A DNA stretch of 64,000 nt, taken from the NCBI GenBank assembly GCA_964434385.1, contig CAYSUW010000006.1, positions 1 through 64,000 on the forward strand, in the 5' to 3' direction. Shown one piece after another: positions 18,832 through 27,595 of this stretch. Made by a program: the position numbers and the translations under genes. The stretch comes from GCA-002700125 sp964434385 (GTDB lineage: Bacteria > Chloroflexota > Dehalococcoidia > Lucifugimonadales > Lucifugimonadaceae). The notes under the pieces are model-generated. The model was not told where the DNA came from. It was given only the letters and a program-made list of their open reading frames with translations, and did not search any database. Positions within the stretch are counted from its first letter, which is position 1. Each line of letters opens with the position of its first letter.

Positions 18832-19578
18832 ATGAAAAAATATTTGTATGAAAATAAGAAAATATTTTCAAGAAATCTCGAGAAACTTGATACTTGGCAA
18901 CTCGGAAAAATTAAATCTGTTTTAAAGGGAAGTAATCAAGTGTTTTTACTAGAATTATTTGATCCCAAATTAAAAAATTCTTTTCTTTCAGTGTATAAAC
19001 CAATGGTTGGTGAAAAACCTCTTTTTGATTTCCCGCCCGAAAGTCTTTATAAGCGTGAAATGTCTGCTTTCTTGATAAGTAAAATATTAGGATGGCCCCA
19101 AATACCAACCACAACTATTAGAAAAGGGCCATTAGGAATAGGAACATTACAGACATTTATTGAGCATGATCCTGATGAAAATTATTTTTCTCTTCGTGAA
19201 TCTAATTTGGTAGATTTTGAATGTTTTGCAGTATTTGATTTGATTGTTAATAATTCTGATAGAAAAGGAAGTTCATGTGTTCAAGATTCCAAAAAGAAAT
19301 TTTGGTCATTAGATCATGGTTTAACTTTCAATGAAAATAGTAGATTCAGGACAGTAATGTTCGAATTTAATGGAAAGAAAATCTCAGATAATCTTAAAGA
19401 GGATTTGATTTATTTAAGAAATTATTTAAATAAGGAAATAGATTTTAGAGATCTTATAATAGATTTATTAACTGAAGAATCATTCAATTTTTTTATTCAA
19501 AGACTAGACTTAGTCATTGAAATTCAGAGGTTTCCTTATTTGGATGTGAATGTTCATGTCCCTTGGCCGTTAATTTGA
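18832..19578 (+). CDS. SCO1664-family (PI3/PI4-kinase-like) protein
   Basis: The 248-residue protein matches the SCO1664 family, distantly related to phosphatidylinositol-kinase and HipA-type folds. Visible elements are the nucleotide-lysine-like strand FLSVYKPMVGEKPL, the catalytic-loop-like FDLIVNNSDRKGSS, and the DFG-like segment WSLDHGLTF (about 155-165). Substrate and activity are unknown. It pairs with DUF3090, and its end overlaps the convergent inositol-phosphatase gene by nine bases. In Actinobacteria the same trio often lies near mycothiol genes. Confidence 0.75.
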   Translation: MKKYLYENKKIFSRNLEKLDTWQLGKIKSVLKGSNQVFLLELFDPKLKNSFLSVYKPMVGEKPLFDFPPESLYKREMSAFLISKILGWPQIPTTTIRKGPLGIGTLQTFIEHDPDENYFSLRESNLVDFECFAVFDLIVNNSDRKGSSCVQDSKKKFWSLDHGLTFNENSRFRTVMFEFNGKKISDNLKEDLIYLRNYLNKEIDFRDLIIDLLTEESFNFFIQRLDLVIEIQRFPYLDVNVHVPWPLI

Positions 19579-20460
19579 CCATGATTTTTTGGGTGTCAAA
19601 TTATTTGTTGTAAAATTAATTATTCTCTCTGGCCCAGCCACTAAAATTCCTTTCCAATTTCTAATTTTTTCAATAGTTGCAACATCAATTTTATAATCAT
19701 TTTCGAAACTATTGAAGGTTTCCCATTTTTTATTTTGGCTAATTTTTAGGATTTTTCCTCCTGATTCTTGAATAATAATTATTCCTGCAGCAAAGTCCCA
19801 ACTTGAAGCAGGTCCTAGTATTCCATATGTGGAAATGCCTTTTGCAATTAACATCATCTCAAAAGCACAACTTCCTAAAACTCTTTTTTCACCAATATAT
19901 TTTTTCTTATTTTTCTTTATTTCAAAATATGATTCTAGACTTGAAGGTAATGTAGCTATTCCTCCTTCTGAAAGTTTTGATGAATCTTGGTTAGTAATCT
20001 TATTCTTTTGATTGTTAATTGTTGCTCCGTTTCCGAGAGATGCTTTTAAGATGAAGTTGTTATTATTGAGCCATGGAGTCCAAATGGCTCCTGCTATAGG
20101 AATTCCTTTGTAAAGTACTCCTATGGATACTGAAAATATTGGAATTCTATTCACAAAGTTTGTTGTTCCATCAACTGGATCAATCACCCAAGCTATTTCA
20201 TGAGGTTGTGACTTAACAGATTTCTTATCTTCTTCTCCAATAATTGAATGATTTGGGTAATGTTCTCTGATTATAGATATGATAGTTTCTTGATTTCGAT
20301 GATCTATCTCGGTTACTAGATTATTTTTTTCTCCTCCTTTAAAAAAAACATCTATATTAGAATCAATATTTTTCAATGCAAATTCTCCTGATTCTAAAGC
20401 AGCTTTTTCAGCAATCAAGGCTAATTCATTAGTGAATTTTTTATCTATATTTTGAGTCAA
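19570..20460 (-). CDS. Inositol monophosphatase-family phosphatase
   Basis: Mg-dependent phosphatase of the IMPase/CysQ/FBPase superfamily. The 296 residues include the metal motifs GEEDKKS, WVIDPVDGTTNFV and WDFAAGIIII. Candidate substrates are inositol phosphates, fructose bisphosphate or PAP. The N-terminal half looks most like general inositol-1-monophosphatase. The start codon is TTG at 20460, directly after an in-frame TAA, with no internal Met before the conserved region. Its association with DUF3090/SCO1664 and a MshA-like gene in this window suggests inositol metabolism. Confidence 0.85.
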   Translation of the reverse strand: MTQNIDKKFTNELALIAEKAALESGEFALKNIDSNIDVFFKGGEKNNLVTEIDHRNQETIISIIREHYPNHSIIGEEDKKSVKSQPHEIAWVIDPVDGTTNFVNRIPIFSVSIGVLYKGIPIAGAIWTPWLNNNNFILKASLGNGATINNQKNKITNQDSSKLSEGGIATLPSSLESYFEIKKNKKKYIGEKRVLGSCAFEMMLIAKGISTYGILGPASSWDFAAGIIIIQESGGKILKISQNKKWETFNSFENDYKIDVATIEKIRNWKGILVAGPERIINFTTNNLTPKKSWSN

Positions 20461-20558
20461 TTAAGGTACCAATTAGTGGAATATAATGAATTACCAATAT
20501 ACAATAATAGTAGCATATGTATATATTAATTATTCAATTATTTAAAGGTGAATAAAAA

Positions 20559-21488
20559 ATGGTTATAAAAAATGATCCATTAAAAATTTCAAGAGACAAA
20601 GGACTTGTTTCTAGAATGTATTTTACTTGGTTTTTGTTAGGAATTTTATATGCGTTCTTTGCTTTAGTTTTAAATGCATTTGGAGTTCAAATATCTTTTA
20701 TTATTGTAATAGTTTTTGGTATGGGTTTATTTCAGTATTATATGTCTGACAAAATGATTCTTTGGTCAACAAAAGCTAAATTAATTTCTAAAGACCAAGA
20801 TCCTAAGTTATTTGAAATAGTTGAAAGATTAGCAAAAAAAGCTGATATCCCTTCACCAAAAGTTGCTGTAATGGAATCTAGTGTCCCTAACGCTTTTGCA
20901 ACAGGTAGAAATCCAAAAAATTCTTTAGTAGCTGTTACTACGGGGATAAGACAAAGATTGTCAGATTCTGAATTAGAAGCAGTTATAGCACATGAGCTAG
21001 GACATGTGATAAATGGTGATATGAAAGTTCTTGCAATAGCAAATTTCTTTGTAACATTTACTAGTTTCTTAATGCAGATGTTTTTTTGGAATATGTTATT
21101 TGGTGGAATGTATGGAGGAAATAGGAGACAAAACGGTGGTCATATAATTGTTATTTATTTTATCACTATGATTGTGTATTTTATTGGGCAACTTTTAGTA
21201 TTATCTCTCACGCGCTATAGAGAATATGGAGCTGATCATACGGGCTCTCTTCTTTGTGGTAAACCAGAAGATTTAGCTTCTGCATTGGAAAAAATTAGTG
21301 GAACTATTTCAAAGATTCCCACTCAAGATTTAAGACAAGTAAAAACAGCTAGTGCTTTTATGATTATTCCTGCTTTATCTGGTAATGATGTAGCAAAATT
21401 ACTTTCTACACACCCTCCTGTACAAGATAGAGTTAGGAAACTTAGGAAATTGAAACAAGAAATGAATAGAATTTCTAGTAATTATTAA
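20559..21488 (+). CDS. htpX: Membrane zinc metalloprotease HtpX
   Basis: M48-family protease that degrades misfolded membrane proteins at the cytoplasmic face. The 309 residues have two N-terminal membrane segments (about 18-58), the zinc site HELGH at 145-149, two further hydrophobic segments (about 160-220), and the third-ligand region YREYGADH. ATG 20559 follows aaaggtg. Its stop abuts the pspAB gene, the known HtpX-PspAB pairing. Confidence 0.94.
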   Translation: MVIKNDPLKISRDKGLVSRMYFTWFLLGILYAFFALVLNAFGVQISFIIVIVFGMGLFQYYMSDKMILWSTKAKLISKDQDPKLFEIVERLAKKADIPSPKVAVMESSVPNAFATGRNPKNSLVAVTTGIRQRLSDSELEAVIAHELGHVINGDMKVLAIANFFVTFTSFLMQMFFWNMLFGGMYGGNRRQNGGHIIVIYFITMIVYFIGQLLVLSLTRYREYGADHTGSLLCGKPEDLASALEKISGTISKIPTQDLRQVKTASAFMIIPALSGNDVAKLLSTHPPVQDRVRKLRKLKQEMNRISSNY

Positions 21489-22060
21489 TGTTTTTTTCCC
21501 GAAAAAAGAAATCACATTGGGAATCTATGTCTTCAATATTAACTACAAAGAATAATTTGGAAAAAGAGAACATTGAAATTATGAGTAAAACAGGAGTTTT
21601 GATTTCCCCTAATAATAACTCTTTTTTTAATGATTTAGGCTCAAATCTGAATGATGTTATTAAAGAAGGACGTTCAGATTTCAAGACAGATTTAAAAATC
21701 TTTAATGATGACTTGAGTACTATTTGGGTTTTAATAAAAGATGAAGATTTTTCTGAACTGATTTCTGCTACATATACTGTGATAAATGCTGTATCTAATA
21801 TTGTTACCCCTGATAATATACTAGGCTCTGTTTTTAAATTGAATATTACTGAAAGTTATTTGTTAGATGTATATAATAAAGTTGAAAATTGTTATCTAAT
21901 TTTTAACTCTAGTGATTTCGGATATTATCCTTATATTCCATTTAAACAAGAAAGATTGAGTTCTTTAGAATTAGAATTGAATGATTTATTAAATTCCCAA
22001 AATTTAGATATGCTATCCGATTTTAACAAATGGTATGGAATATCGTCTATTCCATTTTAA
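21488..22060 (+). CDS. pspAB: PspA-associated protein PspAB
   Basis: The 190-residue protein carries the features of PspAB-type proteins found next to htpX in Actinobacteria, Chloroflexota and archaea: the N-terminal basic patch FFSRKKKS, the TIWVLIKDEDFSELI segment, YLIFNSSDFGYYPYIPF, and the terminal WYGISSIPF. It is thought to belong to envelope-stress systems with PspA and HtpX; its biochemical role is unknown. The start shares its first base with the last base of the htpX stop. Confidence 0.8.
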   Translation: MFFSRKKKSHWESMSSILTTKNNLEKENIEIMSKTGVLISPNNNSFFNDLGSNLNDVIKEGRSDFKTDLKIFNDDLSTIWVLIKDEDFSELISATYTVINAVSNIVTPDNILGSVFKLNITESYLLDVYNKVENCYLIFNSSDFGYYPYIPFKQERLSSLELELNDLLNSQNLDMLSDFNKWYGISSIPF

Positions 22061-22074
22061 TTAATGAGATTATT

Positions 22075-22644
22075 ATGATTTTAGTGTATTTATCTGACCC
22101 TTCTGAGAAATTGATTTATTTTAAAGAACTCAATCTTTCTTTGGGACTTAAAAACTGGAAAATTATAGATGATGAAAAATCTGTAATAGGTGTTGAAAAT
22201 TCTTTAATTATTATTGGTAGGAATCGTTTAAGTAAAGAAAGAAAGAAAAGATTCAAAAAAATTTTTGATAAAGCTATAAATAATAACTTGAAAATTATTG
22301 GAATAGAGCAAGGGATGTTTATTATTAATGAAATTTTTGGAGGAGAAAAACCATTTAAAACCATCAGTCAAGGTCATGAAATGTTTATTGGACTTGGAAC
22401 AAAATTAGCTAGCATTATTGGAGGCTCTGGTAATGTTAAAGTAATATTTAGTTCTCCTGAAAATATTAAAATAAACCATAAAGCTGACAAATTGATGGCA
22501 TCAGCAATTAACATTAATACTGGTTTTATAGAAGCTATAGAATTGAAAGGAGAAGGAGAAATCCTAGGTGTTTTATGGCCAGTATTGGGAAACAAAAAAT
22601 TACCGAATGGTTTTGAAAATATTATTAATTATATCGTTGATTAA
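22075..22644 (+). CDS. Degenerate class I glutamine-amidotransferase-like (PuuD/C26-like) protein
   Basis: The 189-residue protein looks like a shortened gamma-glutamyl-hydrolase/PuuD relative. IIGIEQGMFIINEIFGG corresponds to the family's IxGICRGMQxxNxxxGG, and HKADKL...GFIEAIELKGEGEILGVLWP to the His-containing C-terminal part. The nucleophilic Cys position is Glu78 here, and the HPE motif reads PVL, so the hydrolase triad is missing. It is probably non-catalytic or has another role. I chose ATG 22075; a start at 22030 would overlap pspAB by 31 bases and add an unconserved leader. Confidence 0.6.
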   Translation: MILVYLSDPSEKLIYFKELNLSLGLKNWKIIDDEKSVIGVENSLIIIGRNRLSKERKKRFKKIFDKAINNNLKIIGIEQGMFIINEIFGGEKPFKTISQGHEMFIGLGTKLASIIGGSGNVKVIFSSPENIKINHKADKLMASAININTGFIEAIELKGEGEILGVLWPVLGNKKLPNGFENIINYIVD

Positions 22645-22712
22645 TTCTTCTGTTTTTGTTGTTTAAAAATTGGGGGAATTATAAGTTAAATATATATATA
22701 TATTTAGGATAA

Positions 22713-25211
22713 ATGATGGTTTTAGAAGATAAGGAAAAATTTAATTTAATTGGTATTGAAGATGAGATGAAAACTTCTTATCTTGATTATGCTATGAGCG
22801 TAATCGTTGCAAGAGCTCTTCCAGACGTTCGAGATGGTATGAAACCTGTACACAGAAGAATACTTTATTCCATGTATGACTCTGGGATGAGATCTAATTC
22901 TTCATATAAAAAGAGTGCGCGAGTTGTTGGAGACGTATTAGGGAAGTATCATCCACATGGAGATGGAGCTGTTTATGATGCTATGGTTAGGATGGCGCAA
23001 CCATTTGCCATGAGATATACAATTGTAGATGGACAGGGGAATTTTGGTTCTGTAGATGGGGATCCTCCCGCTGCCATGAGATATACCGAGTCAAAGTTAG
23101 CGCCAATAGCAGACATGATATTAGCTGATATTGATAAAGATACGGTAGAGTGGACAGATAATTTTGATGCTTCTCTTCAAGAGCCAACAACTCTTCCTAC
23201 TATTCTTCCAAATCTTTTAGTCAATGGAGCTGCAGGAATTGCAGTAGGAATGGCAACTAATATGGCTCCTCACAATCTTTCAGAAGTATGTGATGGAATA
23301 ATAGCATTGATTGAAAATCCTGATTCTACAGTTGAAGACCTTATGGAATTCATACAAGCTCCTGATTTTCCAACTGGTGCTCATATTTGGGGTTTAGAAG
23401 GAGTTAAATCTGCCTATGCAACGGGAAAAGGCAGAGTGATGATGCAAGCTAATCATAAAATTGAAGAAGGGAAAAATGAAAAACAAAGCATTATATTTGA
23501 TCAGATCCCTTACCAGGTGAATAAAGCAAATTTAGTTATCAGGATAGCTGAATTAATTAAAACTAAGAAGGTAGAAGGGATATCTGAGGTTAGAGATGAA
23601 TCTGATAGAAAAGGTACTAGGGTTGTTGTGGAGCTAAAAAGAGGGATCACTCCTGCTGTAATATTGAATAATCTGTATAAAAATACTCCCTTGAGATCAT
23701 CTTTTTCGATAAATATGTTGGCATTAGTGGATGGTACTCCTAGAGTATTAAATTTGAAGCAAGTTCTAAAACATTTTATAGATTTTCGCTTTGAAATAAT
23801 TACTAATAGATCTAAATATGAATTAAATAAAGCCCAAAGTAGAATTCATATTTTAGAAGGTTTGAGAGTTGCCTTAGACAATATTGATAAAGTCATTGAA
23901 CTAGTTAGAGCATCTAAAACTGTTGAGGAAGCTCGAAATAGTTTAATGCAGTCCTTCGATCTATCTGATGTTCAAGCTCAATCTATAGTTGATATGCAAT
24001 TAAGAAGATTAACTGGTCTGGAAAGAGAAAAATTAGATAATGAATACAATGATTTATTGAAAATAATCTCTGAATTAGAATCTTTGCTAAATAGTTCGGA
24101 TAAAATATTTGAAGAAATAAAAAAGGAAACTTTAATTCTAAAGGATAAGTTTGGGGATAAGAGAAAAACAAAGATACATAAACAAGAGTTAGGTGAATGG
24201 AATAGGGAAGATGTGGAGCCTCATGAAGAGATGGTGGTTACTCTTAGCCTTAATGGATACCTCAAAAGAGTAAGTACAGATTCTTTTAAAAGGCAACACA
24301 GAGGTGGAAAGGGTGTAAAAGGACAACGGATGACTCAAGAAGAAGATGTCACTCCTTATTTACAAGTATGTGATACTCATGATTCTCTTCTTTTCTTTAC
24401 CGATAGAGGTAGAGTGTTTTCTACTAGAGTATTTGATTTACCTGCCAATCAATCAAGAAATTCCAGAGGAGCTCCTGTATCAAATATTATTAGCTTAGAA
24501 CCTAGAGAGAAAGTAAATGCTATTTTAGCAGTACCTAAACTTGATCAAAGAATAAAATCTTATATTGTTTTGGCTACCAGAACTGGTCTCATAAAAAGAA
24601 TGGAAGTGGCTCAGTTAAAAAATCTAAGAAAATCAGGTCTGAATGCTTTTAAGTTAAAAAATGATGATGAATTAGTGTCTGTAAGATTAGCTATTCCCGA
24701 CAAATCTATTGAAAATGAGGGTTCAGATTTTGCAGATGTTATTATGGTTACTGAAATGGGACAAGCCATTAGATTTGGTTTAGAGCAAATAAAATCCAGA
24801 TTAAGAAATGCTGGAGGAGTTAGGGGCATTAATTTAAAAAAAGATGATAAAGTTGTTACTATGGATTTAGCTAGGCCTTCTGATTCTTTGCTGATTGCTA
24901 GTCAAAAAGGTTTTGGGAAATTGTCTGATATGCGATATTACACTCGTCAAAAAAGAGGTGGAAAAGGAAATTTGACTTTACGTATAACTCCTAAAAATGG
25001 GAAAGTCGCAAGTGCACAAGTTGTTGGTAAAGAAAGTGATGTGTATCTGTTAACCCAGAAAGCTGTAGTTCAAGAAATACCTCTAGGTGAAATAAGTAGA
25101 TATGGTAGAGTTACTCAAGGTTCAACATTAATGAAATTGAATCCAAGAGATAAAATAGCTTCTATTAGAGCTGTTTCCCCCTTAAAAACAGATCAAGTCG
25201 AAAAAAAATAA
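22713..25211 (+). CDS. gyrA: DNA gyrase subunit A
   Basis: Breakage-reunion subunit of gyrase. In 832 residues the protein shows the winged-helix and tower domains with catalytic Tyr124 in AAMRYTES, and the quinolone-resistance region GDGAVYDAMVRMAQ. The C-terminal beta-pinwheel carries a GyrA-box-like RQHRGGKG, which favours gyrase over topoisomerase IV. gyrB is not adjacent. The start ATGATG at 22713 follows an AT-rich stretch with a short TA repeat (about 22687-22706). Confidence 0.95.
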   Translation: MMVLEDKEKFNLIGIEDEMKTSYLDYAMSVIVARALPDVRDGMKPVHRRILYSMYDSGMRSNSSYKKSARVVGDVLGKYHPHGDGAVYDAMVRMAQPFAMRYTIVDGQGNFGSVDGDPPAAMRYTESKLAPIADMILADIDKDTVEWTDNFDASLQEPTTLPTILPNLLVNGAAGIAVGMATNMAPHNLSEVCDGIIALIENPDSTVEDLMEFIQAPDFPTGAHIWGLEGVKSAYATGKGRVMMQANHKIEEGKNEKQSIIFDQIPYQVNKANLVIRIAELIKTKKVEGISEVRDESDRKGTRVVVELKRGITPAVILNNLYKNTPLRSSFSINMLALVDGTPRVLNLKQVLKHFIDFRFEIITNRSKYELNKAQSRIHILEGLRVALDNIDKVIELVRASKTVEEARNSLMQSFDLSDVQAQSIVDMQLRRLTGLEREKLDNEYNDLLKIISELESLLNSSDKIFEEIKKETLILKDKFGDKRKTKIHKQELGEWNREDVEPHEEMVVTLSLNGYLKRVSTDSFKRQHRGGKGVKGQRMTQEEDVTPYLQVCDTHDSLLFFTDRGRVFSTRVFDLPANQSRNSRGAPVSNIISLEPREKVNAILAVPKLDQRIKSYIVLATRTGLIKRMEVAQLKNLRKSGLNAFKLKNDDELVSVRLAIPDKSIENEGSDFADVIMVTEMGQAIRFGLEQIKSRLRNAGGVRGINLKKDDKVVTMDLARPSDSLLIASQKGFGKLSDMRYYTRQKRGGKGNLTLRITPKNGKVASAQVVGKESDVYLLTQKAVVQEIPLGEISRYGRVTQGSTLMKLNPRDKIASIRAVSPLKTDQVEKK

Positions 25212-25250
25212 ATATTTTTTCAATTAAATCTTCTTTTAATAGGTGAGTGA

Positions 25251-25730
25251 ATGAAAAATATAGATGATCAGTTAATTTTAAGAGAATGTTGGGCAAGATT
25301 TGCTACTGGTGTGAGTATAATAACTACTATTGTTCCCAACAACAAAGTTCATGGGATGACTGCTAATGGCATACTTTCTGTATCATTAGATCCCTCAGTT
25401 GTTTTGGTTTCCATAGGAATGGAAAGGAATACTCATGACCTAATTAAAAAAAATAAATCTTTTGGAATTAGCATATTGAAATCAAATCAGAAAGAAATTG
25501 CAGAATATTTTAGTAAAGATAATCCATTAGAAGATGATGCCTTCAATTATCAAGAAATGCCTGGAGGGCAATTTGTTGTTTCTGAATCAATCGCACAATT
25601 TGAATGTAAGATTGTTAAGGAGATTTCTGTTTATGATCACACACTTTTTTTATCAAAAATTGAGAATTTTAATTTTTCGGAAGGAGATCCTTTAATTTGG
25701 CTTGATTCAAAGTATAATTATTTTAATTAA
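25251..25730 (+). CDS. Flavin reductase-like FMN-binding protein
   Basis: The 159 residues form a single flavin-reductase split-barrel domain. The pattern RFATGVSIITT, HGMTANGILSVSLDPSVVLVSI, and the GISIL and LIWLD elements is typical of the HpaC/DIM6 family, which reduce FMN or FAD with NAD(P)H, often for a monooxygenase. No oxygenase partner is adjacent, so the role is undefined. It follows gyrA by 39 bases. Confidence 0.85.
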   Translation: MKNIDDQLILRECWARFATGVSIITTIVPNNKVHGMTANGILSVSLDPSVVLVSIGMERNTHDLIKKNKSFGISILKSNQKEIAEYFSKDNPLEDDAFNYQEMPGGQFVVSESIAQFECKIVKEISVYDHTLFLSKIENFNFSEGDPLIWLDSKYNYFN

Positions 25731-25779
25731 ATTTATTCATTAATTTAATGATTATATTTTTTATAATTTGTATAATTAA

Positions 25780-25808
25780 TTGACCCAATGAGTTTTGAAT
25801 TGTAGAAT
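25780..25808 (+). promoter_or_regulatory. Predicted promoter of the rplU operon
   Basis: TTGACC at 25780-25785, a 17-base spacer and TAGAAT at 25803-25808. The implied transcript start near 25815 leaves a leader of about 20 bases holding aagga before the rplU ATG. Confidence 0.7.
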
Positions 25809-25834
25809 CTCATGATTGTATTTAAGGAAATGTT

Positions 25835-26221
25835 ATGAATGATTATGCGATAATAAAAACAGGTGGAAAGCAATATGCTGTGACACCTGGTCATAAAGTG
25901 AAGATAGAGAAAATAGAAGGTGAGTCTGGGGATAAGGTTAAATTTGATCAAGTCCTTTTAACTTCTTTGAAAGGAAAAGTGAGTATTGGATCTCCTAATG
26001 TAAAAAATGCAACAGTAATAGGAGAAATACAAGATCATAATAAGAATGAAAAAGTTACTACTTTTAAATATCATAACAAGACTAGATATAGAGTAAGAAG
26101 AGGTCATAGACAAATAATGACAGAAGTATTGATAAAGGATATTGAGAATTCTATTTCTACTAAGAAAGTGAAAACTAGTTCTAAAAAGCAGACGAAAAAA
26201 ACCACTAAAACCGGGAATTAA
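25835..26221 (+). CDS. rplU: 50S ribosomal protein L21
   Basis: Large-subunit protein that binds 23S rRNA. At 128 residues it has the standard L21 fold (MNDYAIIKTGGKQYAVTPGHKVKIEK, FKYHNKTRYRVRRGHRQ) and a Lys/Thr-rich C-terminal tail of about 25 residues. ATG 25835 follows aagga. First gene of the common rplU-rpmA-rpmE cluster. Confidence 0.96.
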   Translation: MNDYAIIKTGGKQYAVTPGHKVKIEKIEGESGDKVKFDQVLLTSLKGKVSIGSPNVKNATVIGEIQDHNKNEKVTTFKYHNKTRYRVRRGHRQIMTEVLIKDIENSISTKKVKTSSKKQTKKTTKTGN

Positions 26222-26223
26222 TT

Positions 26224-26490
26224 ATGGCTCATAAAAAAGGTAGCGGAACATCAAGGAATGGACGAGATAGTGCAGGAAAAAGGTTAGGAGTAAAAAATTA
26301 TGCAGGAACTTTTGTGACTGCAGGATCTATTTTAGTCAGACAAAGAGGCACTCCTATTAAACCAGGATTAAACGTTGGAGTAGGAAGGGATCATACCTTG
26401 TATGCTCTTAAAGATGGAACAGTTAAGTTTGACTTTGGCACTAAAAAACATAAGAGAGTAAATATAGAACCCTTACAAAACAGTAATTGA
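26224..26490 (+). CDS. rpmA: 50S ribosomal protein L27
   Basis: Large-subunit protein whose N-terminus reaches the peptidyl-transferase centre. The 88 residues begin MAHKKGSGTSRNGRDS directly, without the cleavable N-terminal extension seen in Firmicutes. It starts two bases after rplU. Confidence 0.97.
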   Translation: MAHKKGSGTSRNGRDSAGKRLGVKNYAGTFVTAGSILVRQRGTPIKPGLNVGVGRDHTLYALKDGTVKFDFGTKKHKRVNIEPLQNSN

Positions 26491-26498
26491 GGTAAACA

Positions 26499-26705
26499 GT
26501 GAAATCTGAAATCCATCCTAAATATTTTTCTAATGCTGTAATAACTTGTTCATGCGGAGAGAAATGGAATGTTGGCTCTACAAGACCTGAATTAAGCGTT
26601 GAATTATGTAGTAAATGTCATCCATTTTTTACAGGTGAGCAACGTATTGTGGATACTGAAGGTAGAGTAGAAAGATTCAAGAGACGTTTCAAATTAGATG
26701 AATAG
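26499..26705 (+). CDS. rpmE: 50S ribosomal protein L31 (zinc-type)
   Basis: The 68 residues include CSC (Cys17, Cys19) and CSKC (Cys37, Cys40), the zinc-binding form of L31, and the family's HPFFTG segment. The start is GTG at 26499, preceded by gaggt. Co-transcribed with rplU and rpmA; the DUF1385 gene follows by ten bases. Confidence 0.95.
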   Translation: MKSEIHPKYFSNAVITCSCGEKWNVGSTRPELSVELCSKCHPFFTGEQRIVDTEGRVERFKRRFKLDE

Positions 26706-26715
26706 AGTTTAATTT

Positions 26716-27594
26716 ATGAGTTCTAAGTTCGGTGGACAAGCTCTGATTGAAGGAATAATGATTCGAGGTGCTTCACGCGCAGCAGTAGTTGTAAGAAAAG
26801 AAGATGGCACTTTTATTCAAAGAATTTACAACACAAATCCTTGGGCTTTAGGTAAGATAAGAAATATTCCCATACTGAGAGGTCTAGTAGTTTTAGTTGA
26901 CACTCTCGTCATAGGTACAAAAGCTCTTAATTTCTCGGCTTATGTTTCAACAGAAGATTTGGATATTGAGTTATATGAGGAGAAAAAACAATCACCATGG
27001 GCTGTCATTCCTGTAGTAGTTTTTTCTTTTGCTTTTGCTATAGGTATATTCTTTATTGTTCCTATAATCATTTCAGAGTTATTTGAAGGATTGGGAGCTA
27101 GCAGTCTAATCACAAATGCAATTGAAGGAATTTTGAGGCTTTTATTTTTGATTGCCTATATTTGGTTAATAAGTTTTTCAAAAGAGATTCAAAGAGTTTT
27201 TCAATATCATGGAGCTGAACATATGGCAGTAGCAGCTTATGAACACAATGAAGATTTAGAAATTAAAAATTTAAAAAAATATCCTACTGAACACCCTAGA
27301 TGTGGCACTTCTTTTTTAATTACTATATTTGTTATAGCATTGATAATTTTTATGTTCTTTCCTAGAGAACCTGTATGGTTTTTAGTTGCATCTAGGTTAA
27401 TTTTAATTCCTTTATTAGTAGCAATAAGTTATGAAATTATTAGGCTATCAGGAAACAATGAAAATAGTTTTCTTTTTAAAATTATTAGTTGGCCTGGTAT
27501 TTTATTACAAAAATTAACTACAAAAAAACCAACAGATGATCAATTAGATTTGGCAATACAATGTATGAAGTTAGCAATCAAGGAAAATAAATAA
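26716..27594 (+). CDS. DUF1385-family membrane protein
   Basis: The 292-residue protein opens with the family signature FGGQALIEGIMIRG. It has hydrophobic segments around 98-125, 138-155 and 195-240, and the conserved motif YHGAEHMAVAAYE followed by HPRCGTSFL. The conserved His/Glu/Cys set suggests a metal site, but no function is established. Placement beside rpmE is typical for Chloroflexota and Firmicutes. Its stop lies one base from the convergent hisIE. Confidence 0.87.
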   Translation: MSSKFGGQALIEGIMIRGASRAAVVVRKEDGTFIQRIYNTNPWALGKIRNIPILRGLVVLVDTLVIGTKALNFSAYVSTEDLDIELYEEKKQSPWAVIPVVVFSFAFAIGIFFIVPIIISELFEGLGASSLITNAIEGILRLLFLIAYIWLISFSKEIQRVFQYHGAEHMAVAAYEHNEDLEIKNLKKYPTEHPRCGTSFLITIFVIALIIFMFFPREPVWFLVASRLILIPLLVAISYEIIRLSGNNENSFLFKIISWPGILLQKLTTKKPTDDQLDLAIQCMKLAIKENK

Positions 27595-27595
27595 T

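Noticed and set aside
22030..22644. Longer start for the amidotransferase-like protein
   Set aside because: It overlaps pspAB by 31 bases and adds residues unlike the family; ATG 22075 follows the pspAB stop.
23983..24171. Minus-strand frames inside gyrA and similar shadows elsewhere
   Set aside because: They lie antisense within well-supported genes and have no family features or ribosome-binding sites.
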